DNA from: Lacrimispora sinapis
GTDB lineage: Bacteria > Bacillota > Clostridia > Lachnospirales > Lachnospiraceae
Reading direction: 5' to 3'
Length of the DNA: 64,000 bases
Assembly: GCF_043633585.1 (NCBI RefSeq)
Contig: NZ_CP141832.1
Span: forward strand, 1,984,001 to 2,048,000
A program made the translations under genes and the position numbers. The notes beneath the pieces were generated by a model. The model did not search any database, was not told the origin of the DNA, and was given only the letters and a program-made list of their open reading frames with translations. Below are positions 40,719-49,444 of this stretch, piece by piece (the stretch's first letter is position 1; each line of letters starts with the position of its first letter).

Positions 40719-42077
40719 CTAATCGTTGCGGATCGCAGCAAGGGGACTCAGCTTCATAGCTCTTAACGCCGGAAAAAAGCCTGCCGCCATTCCCACAAAA
40801 ACAGCAAACCCAATGGCAGTTATGGATAGCCAGGGTGGGATTCTCGACAAATCTCCCGGCATATCCGTCATCAAGCGGCCCGCCAAAAGCTTATTTATAA
40901 GGAGTGAAACACCATAACTGAATATAATTCCAGTCACCCCTCCCATAAAGCCTATAAATCCGGACTCCAGAAGAAACATGTTCCTGATATTATTCATATC
41001 GCAGCCCAATACCTTTAAAATTCCGATTTCCTTGGTTCTTTCATAAATGGACATCATCATGGTGTTGGCAATCCCAATCGCCGCAACGAACAGAGAAACT
41101 GCTCCGATCCCGCCCAAAAGAGCCTGAACCATCTGGGCCTGCTTCTGGGACTGTTCCAGCCATTCCATATTGCTGCTCGCCTGATACCCCATATCCGTAA
41201 TGGCCTTTTGTACCGCAGATACATTGCTCATATCATCTACCTGAACAAATGCCTGATTATAGATAAAGTAATTATATGGTTTCCCTTTCTTGGTGGTAGG
41301 CTGGCCGGGAATGGGCTTTTTCTTAAAAATCTGCTTTAACTGGGTCTTTAAGGCATCAATATCCACATAAACACTGTAGCTGTAGTTATTGTATTCCTCC
41401 CCGCTGCCTTCCACCAGGCCGCTGGCAGATAATAAATACTTTTTGGGTGGTTTGACCGGAGTCTTATCATCAGACTCCCCGCCGCTCTGGGTCTGATAAT
41501 ATGCATCCACATCAAAGATAACAAACAGAGGCCGGTTCATAAAATCTATGTCAGGAACGTTAGAGGGATCATCGTAATAATCCACATTGCTTTTGGGATT
41601 GGAAAAATTTCTGGCAACCATATTTCCTATTACCATCTCAATTTCTTTTTTTCCTGGTTCCGGAAGCCTCCCCTCCTTTAAAGGAATGTTTTTTAAATAC
41701 GACTGGCTGACCCCCATCAGGTTGATATTGCCCTGATAGATTCCCTGTTTCATCAGCACATTCATTTCCAGAATCGGTGAAACCCCGGTAACATGATCCA
41801 AATGTTCCATCTGCTTGATCACATCATCCGTCATATAACTGGGTTCCTTGCCGTTATCCCCCGGTCCCTGGCCTGCATCGGAATATACCGAAATCTCGGT
41901 AAGACTGCCATAGGAAGCAATCTGTTCCATGGTAAGCTGATTAAAACCGATCCCCAAAGACACCATAACCACAATGGAAGCTGTACCAATCAAAACTCCC
42001 AGAACCGTTAGAAATGTCCTCAGCTTCCTGCGTCTTAAATTATTCACACTCATGGAAAGCAAATCGCTAAATCTCAT
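40719..42077 (-). CDS. MacB-like ABC transporter permease (FtsX family)
   Basis: 452-residue permease with the MacB layout: N-terminal membrane segment after SVNNLRRRKLRTFLTVLGVLIGTASIVVMVSLG, a large extracytoplasmic MacB_PCD domain (about 45-320), and three C-terminal segments with FtsX blocks IGAVSLFVAAIGIANTMMMSIYERTKEIGILKVLGCD and FFPALRAMKLSPLAAI. The start ATG lies 11 bp inside the end of the upstream gene, so the two are translationally coupled. It works with the ATPase encoded two genes upstream, probably as a mechanotransmission-type exporter. The substrate is unknown. Confidence 0.92.
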   Translation of the reverse strand: MRFSDLLSMSVNNLRRRKLRTFLTVLGVLIGTASIVVMVSLGIGFNQLTMEQIASYGSLTEISVYSDAGQGPGDNGKEPSYMTDDVIKQMEHLDHVTGVSPILEMNVLMKQGIYQGNINLMGVSQSYLKNIPLKEGRLPEPGKKEIEMVIGNMVARNFSNPKSNVDYYDDPSNVPDIDFMNRPLFVIFDVDAYYQTQSGGESDDKTPVKPPKKYLLSASGLVEGSGEEYNNYSYSVYVDIDALKTQLKQIFKKKPIPGQPTTKKGKPYNYFIYNQAFVQVDDMSNVSAVQKAITDMGYQASSNMEWLEQSQKQAQMVQALLGGIGAVSLFVAAIGIANTMMMSIYERTKEIGILKVLGCDMNNIRNMFLLESGFIGFMGGVTGIIFSYGVSLLINKLLAGRLMTDMPGDLSRIPPWLSITAIGFAVFVGMAAGFFPALRAMKLSPLAAIRND

Positions 42078-43887
42078 TCTCTATATCCTCTTGTTCTGTT
42101 TCCTTTTTCTTTTTCCGTCTTTTAAGAACAAGGACGGTACCTGCACCACCAATGACCAAAACTGCGGTCACACAGCCAATGATCACGTTCTTGTATCTTG
42201 CCATTCCCTTGGGCTCCGTATCGGCAGGCATTGCCCCGGGATCTTCCGCTCCCGATTCCATTTCCGCAGCCTCCGATACCATAAGGGTGATCTCTTTTTC
42301 AACCGGCTCACTGACCACTCCATTTTCATCCTCATAGGTAATCAGGACCTTGATTTTTCCGTCATCCATGGTTGGTGCTGTACCGGTGAGCATGGCATCC
42401 ACATTGCCGGTCTCACCGGGTTTAATATTTCCCACATAGCTGCTGGTCTGCTGGATGGAGTCACCCACAAAATTAACCATGACATTGTAAAGAAGGACTT
42501 TTCCCGTGTTGTTGATAGGGAACATGACATTGGTTTCCGAACCAACGGAAATTGCGTCCGGCATAACATCTATGGTGCCTGTATTCAGCCGGGCAACCTG
42601 CCTGACCGGAATATTTACTGTAACTTTTTCTTCCGCATTCTTAAATTCGGGACTGTCATATTTTTCATTGATGGTCAGGGCATAGGTTCTCTGATCCACC
42701 CAGGCTCCTGCCCGCATCTTCACCTTGACATCCGTGGTCTGACCGGCAGAAAGCGAATTCACAACAATGGCAGACGAACTGGAATCCGTGGTAAATACCG
42801 CACTGTCCGAAACCTTTTCCGATTCCAGACTGAAAAGAATATTGCTGGCCGCTACATCTTCAGAAGCATTTTTCATATGAAGGATCAGTTCAAAGTCATC
42901 TCCCGCATAAACAGTCTCCGGATTTGTCTGAAATCCATCTACGATCAGCCTAGCTTTCGTTCTGTCATTGGCATTAAATTCTTTCGTATCTTCTTCTTTT
43001 TCCTTATTCTGAACTTTTACATAGAAGGTTCCCTGAGCCTTCTGGATATCTCCATCCGTACTGTCCCGGTACTCGATGGTAAAAGCGATAGGATAATATC
43101 CGCTGTAAACATCCTTACGGATGCTCATGCTGTAAGGAACAGATATCTTCTCTCCCCCACCGATCCGGTCATAATGTTTCGTATAGTTTCCATCATTAAT
43201 GTCAAAAGGGAATTTGGTGCTGTCCGGGTCCACGGTCATTCTGATATTCACATCAAAAGCAGTTATATCAGAGGAATTGCGGACGTTCATATTGTAATTC
43301 ATCACATCAGGGTAGGTTCCAAAAGGAGTGCTCTGATCCTCTCCCAGTTCAAACTGTATAGTGCCCTCGGTACTGCCTGATGCAGTCGTTCCGGAGGATT
43401 TTGTGATCCACACATTGACTTTTTCATAAGAGGCATGGGAACCTCCTACTTTTACTTCTAAAGGAACGGTATAATATCCTTCTGAAATATCTCTGCGTAC
43501 TCTGGCACTAAGTGAAAAGTTTTTAGAACTTCCGCTCTTTACCTTTCCTAATATCTTTGCGTTGAATGTACTGGAAGTGATTTCAAAAGGAAACATATCA
43601 CTGGTACGGGTGGTACTGTCCTCATCATCATCTTCAGTTGCCTCATACTCCGCTTCTGCTACAGACCGATCAAAAAGAACTGCCACACCATTCAGGTCAT
43701 TGCTGGTATCATTTGTAAAAACCATATTAATCGTAATATTTTCTCCCGTCTTTCCGGAGGGAGTTTTCTTAACGTCTATGTATGTATTTTTACTTAAATC
43801 ATACTGCCCAAACGCCGGCATATGCACAGCAGAAACCATCATGAGAACCGACAGCAGCCACACAATCCCCTTTCTAAACTTGTTCAT
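42067..43887 (-). CDS. Membrane-anchored extracytoplasmic protein (COG1361/S-layer, NEW3-like repeats)
   Basis: 606 residues. The signal peptide is KGIVWLLSVLMMVSAVHMPAFG (about 5-26). Several Ig-like beta domains of the CARDB/NEW3 kind follow (for example GKTGENITINMVFTNDTSNDL, YAGDDFELILHMKNASEDV, SVGSETNVMFPINNTGKVL), then a C-terminal membrane segment (VIIGCVTAVLVIGGAGTVLVL) and basic tail RRKKKKE. ATG 43885-43887 has AAAGGAGGA nine bases upstream. It overlaps both the ATPase end and the permease start, so all three genes are tightly coupled. It probably acts as an external partner of the exporter; the precise role is unknown. Confidence 0.85.
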   Translation of the reverse strand: MNKFRKGIVWLLSVLMMVSAVHMPAFGQYDLSKNTYIDVKKTPSGKTGENITINMVFTNDTSNDLNGVAVLFDRSVAEAEYEATEDDDEDSTTRTSDMFPFEITSSTFNAKILGKVKSGSSKNFSLSARVRRDISEGYYTVPLEVKVGGSHASYEKVNVWITKSSGTTASGSTEGTIQFELGEDQSTPFGTYPDVMNYNMNVRNSSDITAFDVNIRMTVDPDSTKFPFDINDGNYTKHYDRIGGGEKISVPYSMSIRKDVYSGYYPIAFTIEYRDSTDGDIQKAQGTFYVKVQNKEKEEDTKEFNANDRTKARLIVDGFQTNPETVYAGDDFELILHMKNASEDVAASNILFSLESEKVSDSAVFTTDSSSSAIVVNSLSAGQTTDVKVKMRAGAWVDQRTYALTINEKYDSPEFKNAEEKVTVNIPVRQVARLNTGTIDVMPDAISVGSETNVMFPINNTGKVLLYNVMVNFVGDSIQQTSSYVGNIKPGETGNVDAMLTGTAPTMDDGKIKVLITYEDENGVVSEPVEKEITLMVSEAAEMESGAEDPGAMPADTEPKGMARYKNVIIGCVTAVLVIGGAGTVLVLKRRKKKKETEQEDIENEI

Positions 43888-44614
43888 TCCCATTCTCCTC
43901 CTTTGTATCCTCATGATGCTGTTCCTCAATCTTAAATATTTTTCCATCCACGATATGGAATTGCCTGTCCGCAAATTTTGCGATGTAATTGTCATGAGTA
44001 ACCATAACCAGTGTCTGATTCTGTTCCCTTACAATCTTCTGCATCAGGTTTAAAATCTCTTTTGTTGTCTTGGAATCCAGATTCCCGGTGGGCTCATCGG
44101 CAAAGATGATCTTGGGATTCACCGCAAGGGCTCTGGCAATCCCCACCCGCTGCTGCTGCCCGCCTGACATCTCATTTGCCATATGCTTCATCTGCTTTTC
44201 GAGACCCACTAACTTTATGTATTCCCTTGCCTTTTCATTTCTGGCCTTTTTGGGGATTCCCCGGAACGAGAGAGGCATTGCAACATTTTCCTCTGCATTC
44301 ATGGTTTTAATTAAATTGTAAGACTGAAAGATAAAGCCTACATGTTTTCTCCGAAATGCTACTAACTGGTTCTCCGTCAGCTTTTCTATATGATGCCCTC
44401 CAATAACGATCTCTCCCTTGGAAGGCTTTTCAAGACCAGCCATCATATTAAGAAGCGTTGACTTTCCTGAACCGGAAGGCCCTACAATCGCACAAAACTC
44501 CCCTTTATATATGGTAAAATCCACGCCGTTCAATGCATAGACCTTAGTATTCCCGACTTTATACACCTTGTATAGATCCTTTACTTCAATCATAGGTGTC
44601 TTACCTTCTGCCAC
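43874..44614 (-). CDS. MacB/LolD-like ABC transporter ATP-binding protein
   Basis: ATPase of 246 residues: Walker A VGPSGSGKSTLLNMMAG, signature EMSGGQQQRVGIARALA, Walker B KIIFADEPTGNLDSKT and His switch MVTHDNYIAKFA; the SxQLVAFRRKHVGFIFQSYNL block is typical of LolD/MacB ATPases. The start is GTG 44612-44614 with AGGAGG eight bases upstream; the frame to 44677 has no ribosome binding site. First gene of the exporter operon. The 176-nt gap before pyrB holds two divergent promoter regions. Confidence 0.92.
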   Translation of the reverse strand: MAEGKTPMIEVKDLYKVYKVGNTKVYALNGVDFTIYKGEFCAIVGPSGSGKSTLLNMMAGLEKPSKGEIVIGGHHIEKLTENQLVAFRRKHVGFIFQSYNLIKTMNAEENVAMPLSFRGIPKKARNEKAREYIKLVGLEKQMKHMANEMSGGQQQRVGIARALAVNPKIIFADEPTGNLDSKTTKEILNLMQKIVREQNQTLVMVTHDNYIAKFADRQFHIVDGKIFKIEEQHHEDTKEENGNEQV

Positions 44615-44779
44615 CCCAGTTACCTCCTGACATTCATTTGCACTCACATTATACAACATGGGTTCCTTTTTGGTCATACTTTATTTTCTTAATCTTCCTT
44701 ACAGATTCCTTACAGGAAATAGGGGAAAATCCGGATAAAATCCATGCAAAAAGATTATAGCATATTTTGAAAAAAAGTG

Positions 44780-44808
44780 TGGAAATATTCCAATGAATAC
44801 TATATAAT
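44780..44808 (+). promoter_or_regulatory. Promoter of pyrBI
   Basis: TGGAAA (44780-44785) and a consensus TATAAT (44803-44808) are 17 bp apart. The leader is short (about 40 nt) and shows no attenuator or PyrR-binding loop. Confidence 0.6.
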
Positions 44809-44853
44809 GGGATAGAATTTGAAACCATAACTCAGTGGATAAAGGAGATTCTT

Positions 44854-45777
44854 ATGAGACATTTACTTAACCCGTTAGACTTTAGTGTGGAAGAAACCGA
44901 ACGGCTTTTAGATCTGGCAAAAGATATTGAAGATAATCTTCCAAAATATTCCCACGTATGTGATGGAAAAAAATTAGCGACATTATTTTATGAGCCAAGT
45001 ACAAGAACCCGCTTAAGTTTTGAAGCTGCAATGCTGAATCTGGGTGGGAGCGTACTGGGCTTTTCTTCTGCCGATTCAAGTTCTGCTGCAAAAGGCGAAA
45101 GTGTTTCCGATACCATTCGAGTCATTTCCTGCTATGCGGACATTTGTGCCATGAGACATCCTAAGGAAGGCGCACCGTTAGTGGCTGCCAGACATTCGGG
45201 AATTCCAGTGATCAATGCCGGCGACGGAGGACATCAGCATCCGACACAAACCCTTACCGATCTTCTTTCCATTCGTTCTTTAAAAGGCCGTTTAAACGAT
45301 CTGACCATCGGATTATGCGGTGACTTAAAATTCGGACGTACCGTCCACTCTCTCATCAACGCTCTGGTTCGCTACGAGAACATCCGGTTTATCTTAATCT
45401 CTCCCCCTGAACTGCGTGTACCTGAATATATCCGGGAGGATGTACTGAGGGCCAATCATATTGAATTTATGGAAATGGACAGCCTTGATGATGCCATGCC
45501 GGAACTGGATATTCTCTACATGACTCGCGTTCAGAAGGAGCGTTTTTTTAACGAAGAAGATTATATTCGTTTAAAAAACTGTTACATTCTGGACCGGAAG
45601 AAACTGAAGCTGGCAAAAGAAGATATGTACGTTCTTCACCCTCTTCCCAGAGTCAATGAGATTTCTGTGGAGATCGACGAAGATCCAAGAGCCGCCTATT
45701 TTAAACAGGCACAATACGGCGTTTACGTGCGCATGGCTCTGATTATGACATTATTGGAGGTGGAAAAATCATGTTAA
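44854..45777 (+). CDS. pyrB: Aspartate carbamoyltransferase catalytic subunit
   Basis: Makes N-carbamoyl-aspartate, the first committed step of pyrimidine synthesis. 307 residues with the carbamoyl-phosphate loop FYEPSTRTRLSFEAAM, SSAAKGESVSDTIRVIS and GDGGHQHPTQTLTDL, and aspartate-binding HPLPRVNEI. AAAGGAGATTCTT precedes the ATG. It overlaps pyrI by 7 bp, which fits formation of an allosteric PyrBI holoenzyme of the Escherichia coli type. Confidence 0.97.
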   Translation: MRHLLNPLDFSVEETERLLDLAKDIEDNLPKYSHVCDGKKLATLFYEPSTRTRLSFEAAMLNLGGSVLGFSSADSSSAAKGESVSDTIRVISCYADICAMRHPKEGAPLVAARHSGIPVINAGDGGHQHPTQTLTDLLSIRSLKGRLNDLTIGLCGDLKFGRTVHSLINALVRYENIRFILISPPELRVPEYIREDVLRANHIEFMEMDSLDDAMPELDILYMTRVQKERFFNEEDYIRLKNCYILDRKKLKLAKEDMYVLHPLPRVNEISVEIDEDPRAAYFKQAQYGVYVRMALIMTLLEVEKSC

Positions 45778-46196
45778 ATATCAGCGGATTAAAAGAAGGA
45801 ATTGTATTGGATCACATTGAAGCGGGAAAAAGTCTGGAAATCTATTATAATTTAAGCCTGGACAAGCTGGACTGTCAGGTTGCAATTATAAAAAATGTAA
45901 AAAGCAACAAAATGGGGAAAAAGGATATCATTAAAATTGAAGGCGGATTAAACCACATTGATTTGGATATTTTAGGCTACATTGACCACAATATCACAGT
46001 CAATATCATTCGGAATAATGAAATCGCTGAAAAAAGGGCACTGAGTCTTCCTCAGAAGATCACCAATGTGATCCAGTGCAAAAACCCCAGATGCATCACT
46101 TCCATCGAGCAGGAACTTCCTCATGTCTTCTATCTTTCCGATGAAGCAAAAGAAATCTACCGCTGCATGTACTGCGAAGAAAAGTATACCAAATAA
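45771..46196 (+). CDS. pyrI: Aspartate carbamoyltransferase regulatory subunit
   Basis: Allosteric subunit, 141 residues. N-terminal nucleotide-binding domain (GIVLDHIEAGKSLEIYYNL, KMGKKDIIKIEG), C-terminal zinc domain with the four Cys in QCKNPRCITS and YRCMYCEEKY. GGAGGTGGAAAAATC precedes the ATG inside the pyrB end. Translationally coupled to pyrB. Confidence 0.97.
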   Translation: MLNISGLKEGIVLDHIEAGKSLEIYYNLSLDKLDCQVAIIKNVKSNKMGKKDIIKIEGGLNHIDLDILGYIDHNITVNIIRNNEIAEKRALSLPQKITNVIQCKNPRCITSIEQELPHVFYLSDEAKEIYRCMYCEEKYTK

Positions 46197-46202
46197 AAAT
46201 TA

Positions 46203-46241
46203 CCCGGTGATTGAACCTGATCGTTCAGGGCACTCACCGGG
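46203..46241. terminator. Terminator between pyrI and a GNAT gene
   Basis: CCCGGTGA (46203-46210) and TCACCGGG (46234-46241) form the stem, with an inner GAAC/GTTC pairing. A- and T-rich flanks on both sides suit the two convergent genes. Confidence 0.8.
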
Positions 46242-46243
46242 TT

Positions 46244-46765
46244 TCATTCATTGATCTTCTTTAATAAAATATCTCTCACAAGGCCACCATACTTTTCTTT
46301 TGTCATAACCACTTCATAGCCCTGCCGGATCACATTTTCTTTGCTGTAGACGTTCTCCGGGTGGATGGTGCACATGAGATACCCATATCCCCTTTGTCTT
46401 AATTCTTTTTCTGCCGCCTGCATCAGAGCATACTGCAGACCATTCCCCCGATATTCCGGCAGGATGGCAACGGACTCCATATGAGCCACTTTTTCCAGTT
46501 CTTCTTCGGGCAATCCCATATCCCAGCCAAGGTTCTCTTCCTGTCTTCCGGGAAATGTGACAACAAATACCCCTGCAATGATTCCAGACTCCTTCACCAT
46601 GGCCTTGTATCCGATCCCATTTTGGTGCTGCAGCAGATCATGGATAAAATCTGCATGATCCGCTACGAACCAGTCCTTATTTTCAATTTTCTCCCATACT
46701 GTATGGATCACATTTGCCAATGCCTGAAAATCCTGTGTTACTGCTCTCTCGATCGAAAATTCCAT
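46244..46765 (-). CDS. GNAT family N-acetyltransferase
   Basis: 173 residues with the acetyl-CoA site VAILPEYRGNGLQYALMQAAEKELRQRG (motif A, about 95-125) and a C-terminal NVYSKENVIRQGYEVV block. The first 45 residues (IERAVTQDFQALANVIHTVWEKIE) are the usual GNAT N-terminus. The substrate cannot be inferred. GGAAAGG lies upstream of the ATG. It follows the exonuclease gene by 29 bp on the same strand. Confidence 0.88.
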   Translation of the reverse strand: MEFSIERAVTQDFQALANVIHTVWEKIENKDWFVADHADFIHDLLQHQNGIGYKAMVKESGIIAGVFVVTFPGRQEENLGWDMGLPEEELEKVAHMESVAILPEYRGNGLQYALMQAAEKELRQRGYGYLMCTIHPENVYSKENVIRQGYEVVMTKEKYGGLVRDILLKKINE

Positions 46766-46794
46766 AAACCGGGCCTTTCCTATGGGGGAATCGC

Positions 46795-47469
46795 TTATGC
46801 ATTTCTAGTGAACCGGCAGCTTGGAAAATTGGTACATCCGTAAAAATCACCAAACCTGCCGCTGCGCCGTCTCAATTCTCCTCCGCATTGAGGACAGACC
46901 TCTGCGGTCGGATTTCCGGCTCCCAGCAGTTTTCCTATCTGTTCATAACACTTCTGGTTCATGATACAGTCATTCAATGCCCTGTGAGCCCCCTCCGTAC
47001 TTATATTAAAGTAAGCAGATAAATCCGTCAGCCTGTGGCGTCTCAGCTGAGGAAGACATTGCCTTGCCATATAAAGTGTATCTATGTAATCATTGGGTAC
47101 ATCTTTTTGAAGCAGTTTTTCTGCCGCGTTATAAATAAAAAGCAAATCAAAGGACTGAATATTGTGCCCGACCAGGATCTCTCCTTCAATAAAGGACAGA
47201 AAAGCAGGAAGTACCTGGATCAACAGGGGGGCCTCCTTTACCATGTCATCGGTTATGCCGTTTACCTTCGTAGCTCCGGCCGGTATATGGGTCTCCGGAT
47301 TGATAAGAGCCGTAAATTCTTCCACCGGCTGATGCCCTTTCACCTTGATTGCTGAAATCTCAATTATCAAATCTTCCTGAACGCTGATCCCTGTTGTCTC
47401 CAAATCAAATACCACATAGTCTTCAGCGAATTCATTCAGACGTCTGCCTGTAATCTGCCTGACAGCCAT
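46795..47469 (-). CDS. DnaQ-like 3'-5' exonuclease fused to a topoisomerase-type zinc ribbon
   Basis: 224 residues. The exonuclease domain (about 15-175) has the DEDDh residues: D and E in VVFDLETTGIS, D in GHNIQSFDLLFI, and H and D in EGAHRALNDCIMNQKCYEQ. A C4 zinc ribbon of the topoisomerase I C-terminal kind closes the protein (CPQCGGELRRRSGRFGDFYGC and FPSC, about 188-222). The ribbon probably binds single-stranded DNA or RNA. ATG 47469 has GGAGGAAATT upstream. It is not part of PolC. A role in repair or RNA turnover is possible. Confidence 0.88.
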   Translation of the reverse strand: MAVRQITGRRLNEFAEDYVVFDLETTGISVQEDLIIEISAIKVKGHQPVEEFTALINPETHIPAGATKVNGITDDMVKEAPLLIQVLPAFLSFIEGEILVGHNIQSFDLLFIYNAAEKLLQKDVPNDYIDTLYMARQCLPQLRRHRLTDLSAYFNISTEGAHRALNDCIMNQKCYEQIGKLLGAGNPTAEVCPQCGGELRRRSGRFGDFYGCTNFPSCRFTRNA

Positions 47470-47667
47470 AATTTCCTCCGTTCTGTATATAGATATGTAT
47501 GCTCCCGTCCCTTGCCAGATGGGGAAAATCCCATTTCTCCCCCATGAAAAAGTCTTGGCAATACCTCTATTATACCGTCAGGCACTTGATCCTTCAAGCT
47601 TTCCGGCAAAATTCTTTTCTCCTGATAAAGTTCGTCATTAATCTTTTCTCCTTTGGTTCTTCCACCT

Positions 47668-48510
47668 CTATCCCTTCACCGCTCCTGCCATCATTCCCTC
47701 AATGAAATATTTCTGGAATGCTACAAACAAAAGAAATATGGGGATGACGGAAAAAACTGAACCTACGATCAAAAGGCTGTAATTATCCCCGTAAGGGTTG
47801 ATAAGAGTATTCAATCCCAGCGTCAGCGGATATTTTTTAGAGGTACGGATAACCAGTAAGGGCCAAAGGTAATTGTTCCATGCATTCATTCCATTTAAAA
47901 TAGCCATTGCAGAAAATGCAGGCTTCATCAGAGGTACGATCAGTCTGAAAAAAATTCCATATTCTGTAGCCCCGTCGATTCTTCCTGCTTCCAGCAGAGT
48001 CTGGGGAATACTGAGCAAATACTGGCGGAAGAAAAAGATTGTAGAGGCATGAGCAACAAAGGGAAGGATAATGGCTGTATAGCTGTCCATCAGCTTCCAG
48101 CTTGACATTTGCTTATACAGCGGCAGCATAACCACTTCCAGCGGAATGGACAGAATCAGCAAAACGATCAGGAACAATCCTTTTTTCCCTTTAAACTCAT
48201 AAGCCGCAAATCCATAACCCACAAAGGAACTGACCAGCAGGGTGCTGACTACGGTTATTACCGTAAGGCAAATGCTGTTAAAGAACCATTTCCAGTATTC
48301 ATGCTGTCCCGTAAAAAGCAGAACGTAGTTATCCAGATTCATTCTGTCAACGTTGATATCCAGGTTGAGTCCATATTGCAGAAGGTCATTTCCTGGCTTG
48401 AAGCTTGCCACGAACAGCACCCAGATCGGAAGAACGATCAACAGGGCAAGAAGGGTGAATAAAATCAACAATGCCAAAGAGCTTGCCTTTTTTCCCGCGG
48501 TTCTTCTCAT
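47668..48510 (-). CDS. Carbohydrate ABC transporter permease (MalG family)
   Basis: Inner subunit of a sugar importer; 280 residues, six membrane segments. The EAA motif is in EAGRIDGATEYGIFFRLIVPLMKPAFSAM and the C-terminus ends FQKYFIEGMMAGAVKG, typical of MalG-like permeases. GGGGAGAG precedes the ATG. Last gene of the GH127 operon, overlapping the first permease end closely (1 bp gap). The 198-bp gap to the exonuclease gene shows only the exonuclease upstream region and no clear terminator. Confidence 0.93.
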   Translation of the reverse strand: MRRTAGKKASSLALLILFTLLALLIVLPIWVLFVASFKPGNDLLQYGLNLDINVDRMNLDNYVLLFTGQHEYWKWFFNSICLTVITVVSTLLVSSFVGYGFAAYEFKGKKGLFLIVLLILSIPLEVVMLPLYKQMSSWKLMDSYTAIILPFVAHASTIFFFRQYLLSIPQTLLEAGRIDGATEYGIFFRLIVPLMKPAFSAMAILNGMNAWNNYLWPLLVIRTSKKYPLTLGLNTLINPYGDNYSLLIVGSVFSVIPIFLLFVAFQKYFIEGMMAGAVKG

Positions 48511-48511
48511 A

Positions 48512-49396
48512 TTAATCTCTCCCCTCTTTAAAGGTTCCTGTAATCTTCAGCTGCAGGATGTTGACCAGCATCACAACCACCAGAAGAATCAGTCCCACGG
48601 CACACGCATAACCCAAAGCCCTTTTTTCAACTCCCTGCCGGTATAAATACCCCACGATTGTAAGCCCGATGTTATTGGGAGAATTATTTCCCTTGAATAA
48701 CATATTGCTTTCAAGGAACATAGAAAGCCCCGCATAGATACTGATGGTAAGGACATAGACCGTGGTAGGCTTTACCAGGGGAACGGATATCTTTTTAAAC
48801 TGCTGCCATTTGGAGGCACCATCAATGGAAGCGGCTTCATACAGTTCGGAAGGAATGCTTTGAAGACCTGCGAGAAAATAAAGGATATTGACCCCCGTCC
48901 ATCTCCAGCAGGCCAGTAACAAAAGAGCAAAAAAACTGGTTCCCGCGCCTTTCAGCCATTTGACCGGAGCAATTTCGAAATATCCAAGGATCTGGTTAAA
49001 CAGTGAGGTAGAGGATTCTCCAAACATCAAACGGAAAATAGTACCTGCAACTACAACAGAGGTCAGGGCGGGTATGAAATAAATGGACTTAAAAAAATCC
49101 GCCTTCTTCATGAGCTTGCTGTTTAACAGCGTTGCAAATAGCATGGGAAAAGGAATCAGAAGCACCAGCGTTCCCACCATATATTTAAAACTGTTCCATA
49201 ATGCCTTTAGAAATATTTTATCAGACAGCAGCCGTGTATAATTGTCGAAGCCTACCCATTGCTCCTTCAACACATCCTGAAAGCTTAAAAGAACACCGTT
49301 GCAGATAGGAATCAGCCAGAATAACAGTACCGTAATTACAAACGGACCTATAAATACATAAGGAGCTATCTTTTTAGAGTAAAAAAATTTCTTCAT
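48512..49396 (-). CDS. Carbohydrate ABC transporter permease (MalF family)
   Basis: 294 residues, six membrane segments: YVFIGPFVITVLLFWLIP at the N-terminus and the EAA loop YEAASIDGASKWQQFKKISVPLVKPTT around residue 200. Pairs with the MalG-type permease downstream. AAAAGGAGTATATAAT precedes the ATG. 48 bp after the binding protein gene in the same operon. Confidence 0.93.
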   Translation of the reverse strand: MKKFFYSKKIAPYVFIGPFVITVLLFWLIPICNGVLLSFQDVLKEQWVGFDNYTRLLSDKIFLKALWNSFKYMVGTLVLLIPFPMLFATLLNSKLMKKADFFKSIYFIPALTSVVVAGTIFRLMFGESSTSLFNQILGYFEIAPVKWLKGAGTSFFALLLLACWRWTGVNILYFLAGLQSIPSELYEAASIDGASKWQQFKKISVPLVKPTTVYVLTISIYAGLSMFLESNMLFKGNNSPNNIGLTIVGYLYRQGVEKRALGYACAVGLILLVVVMLVNILQLKITGTFKEGRD

Positions 49397-49444
49397 ATTA
49401 TATACTCCTTTTTTGATAAAAATATAACAGACGGCTGCAGGAAA

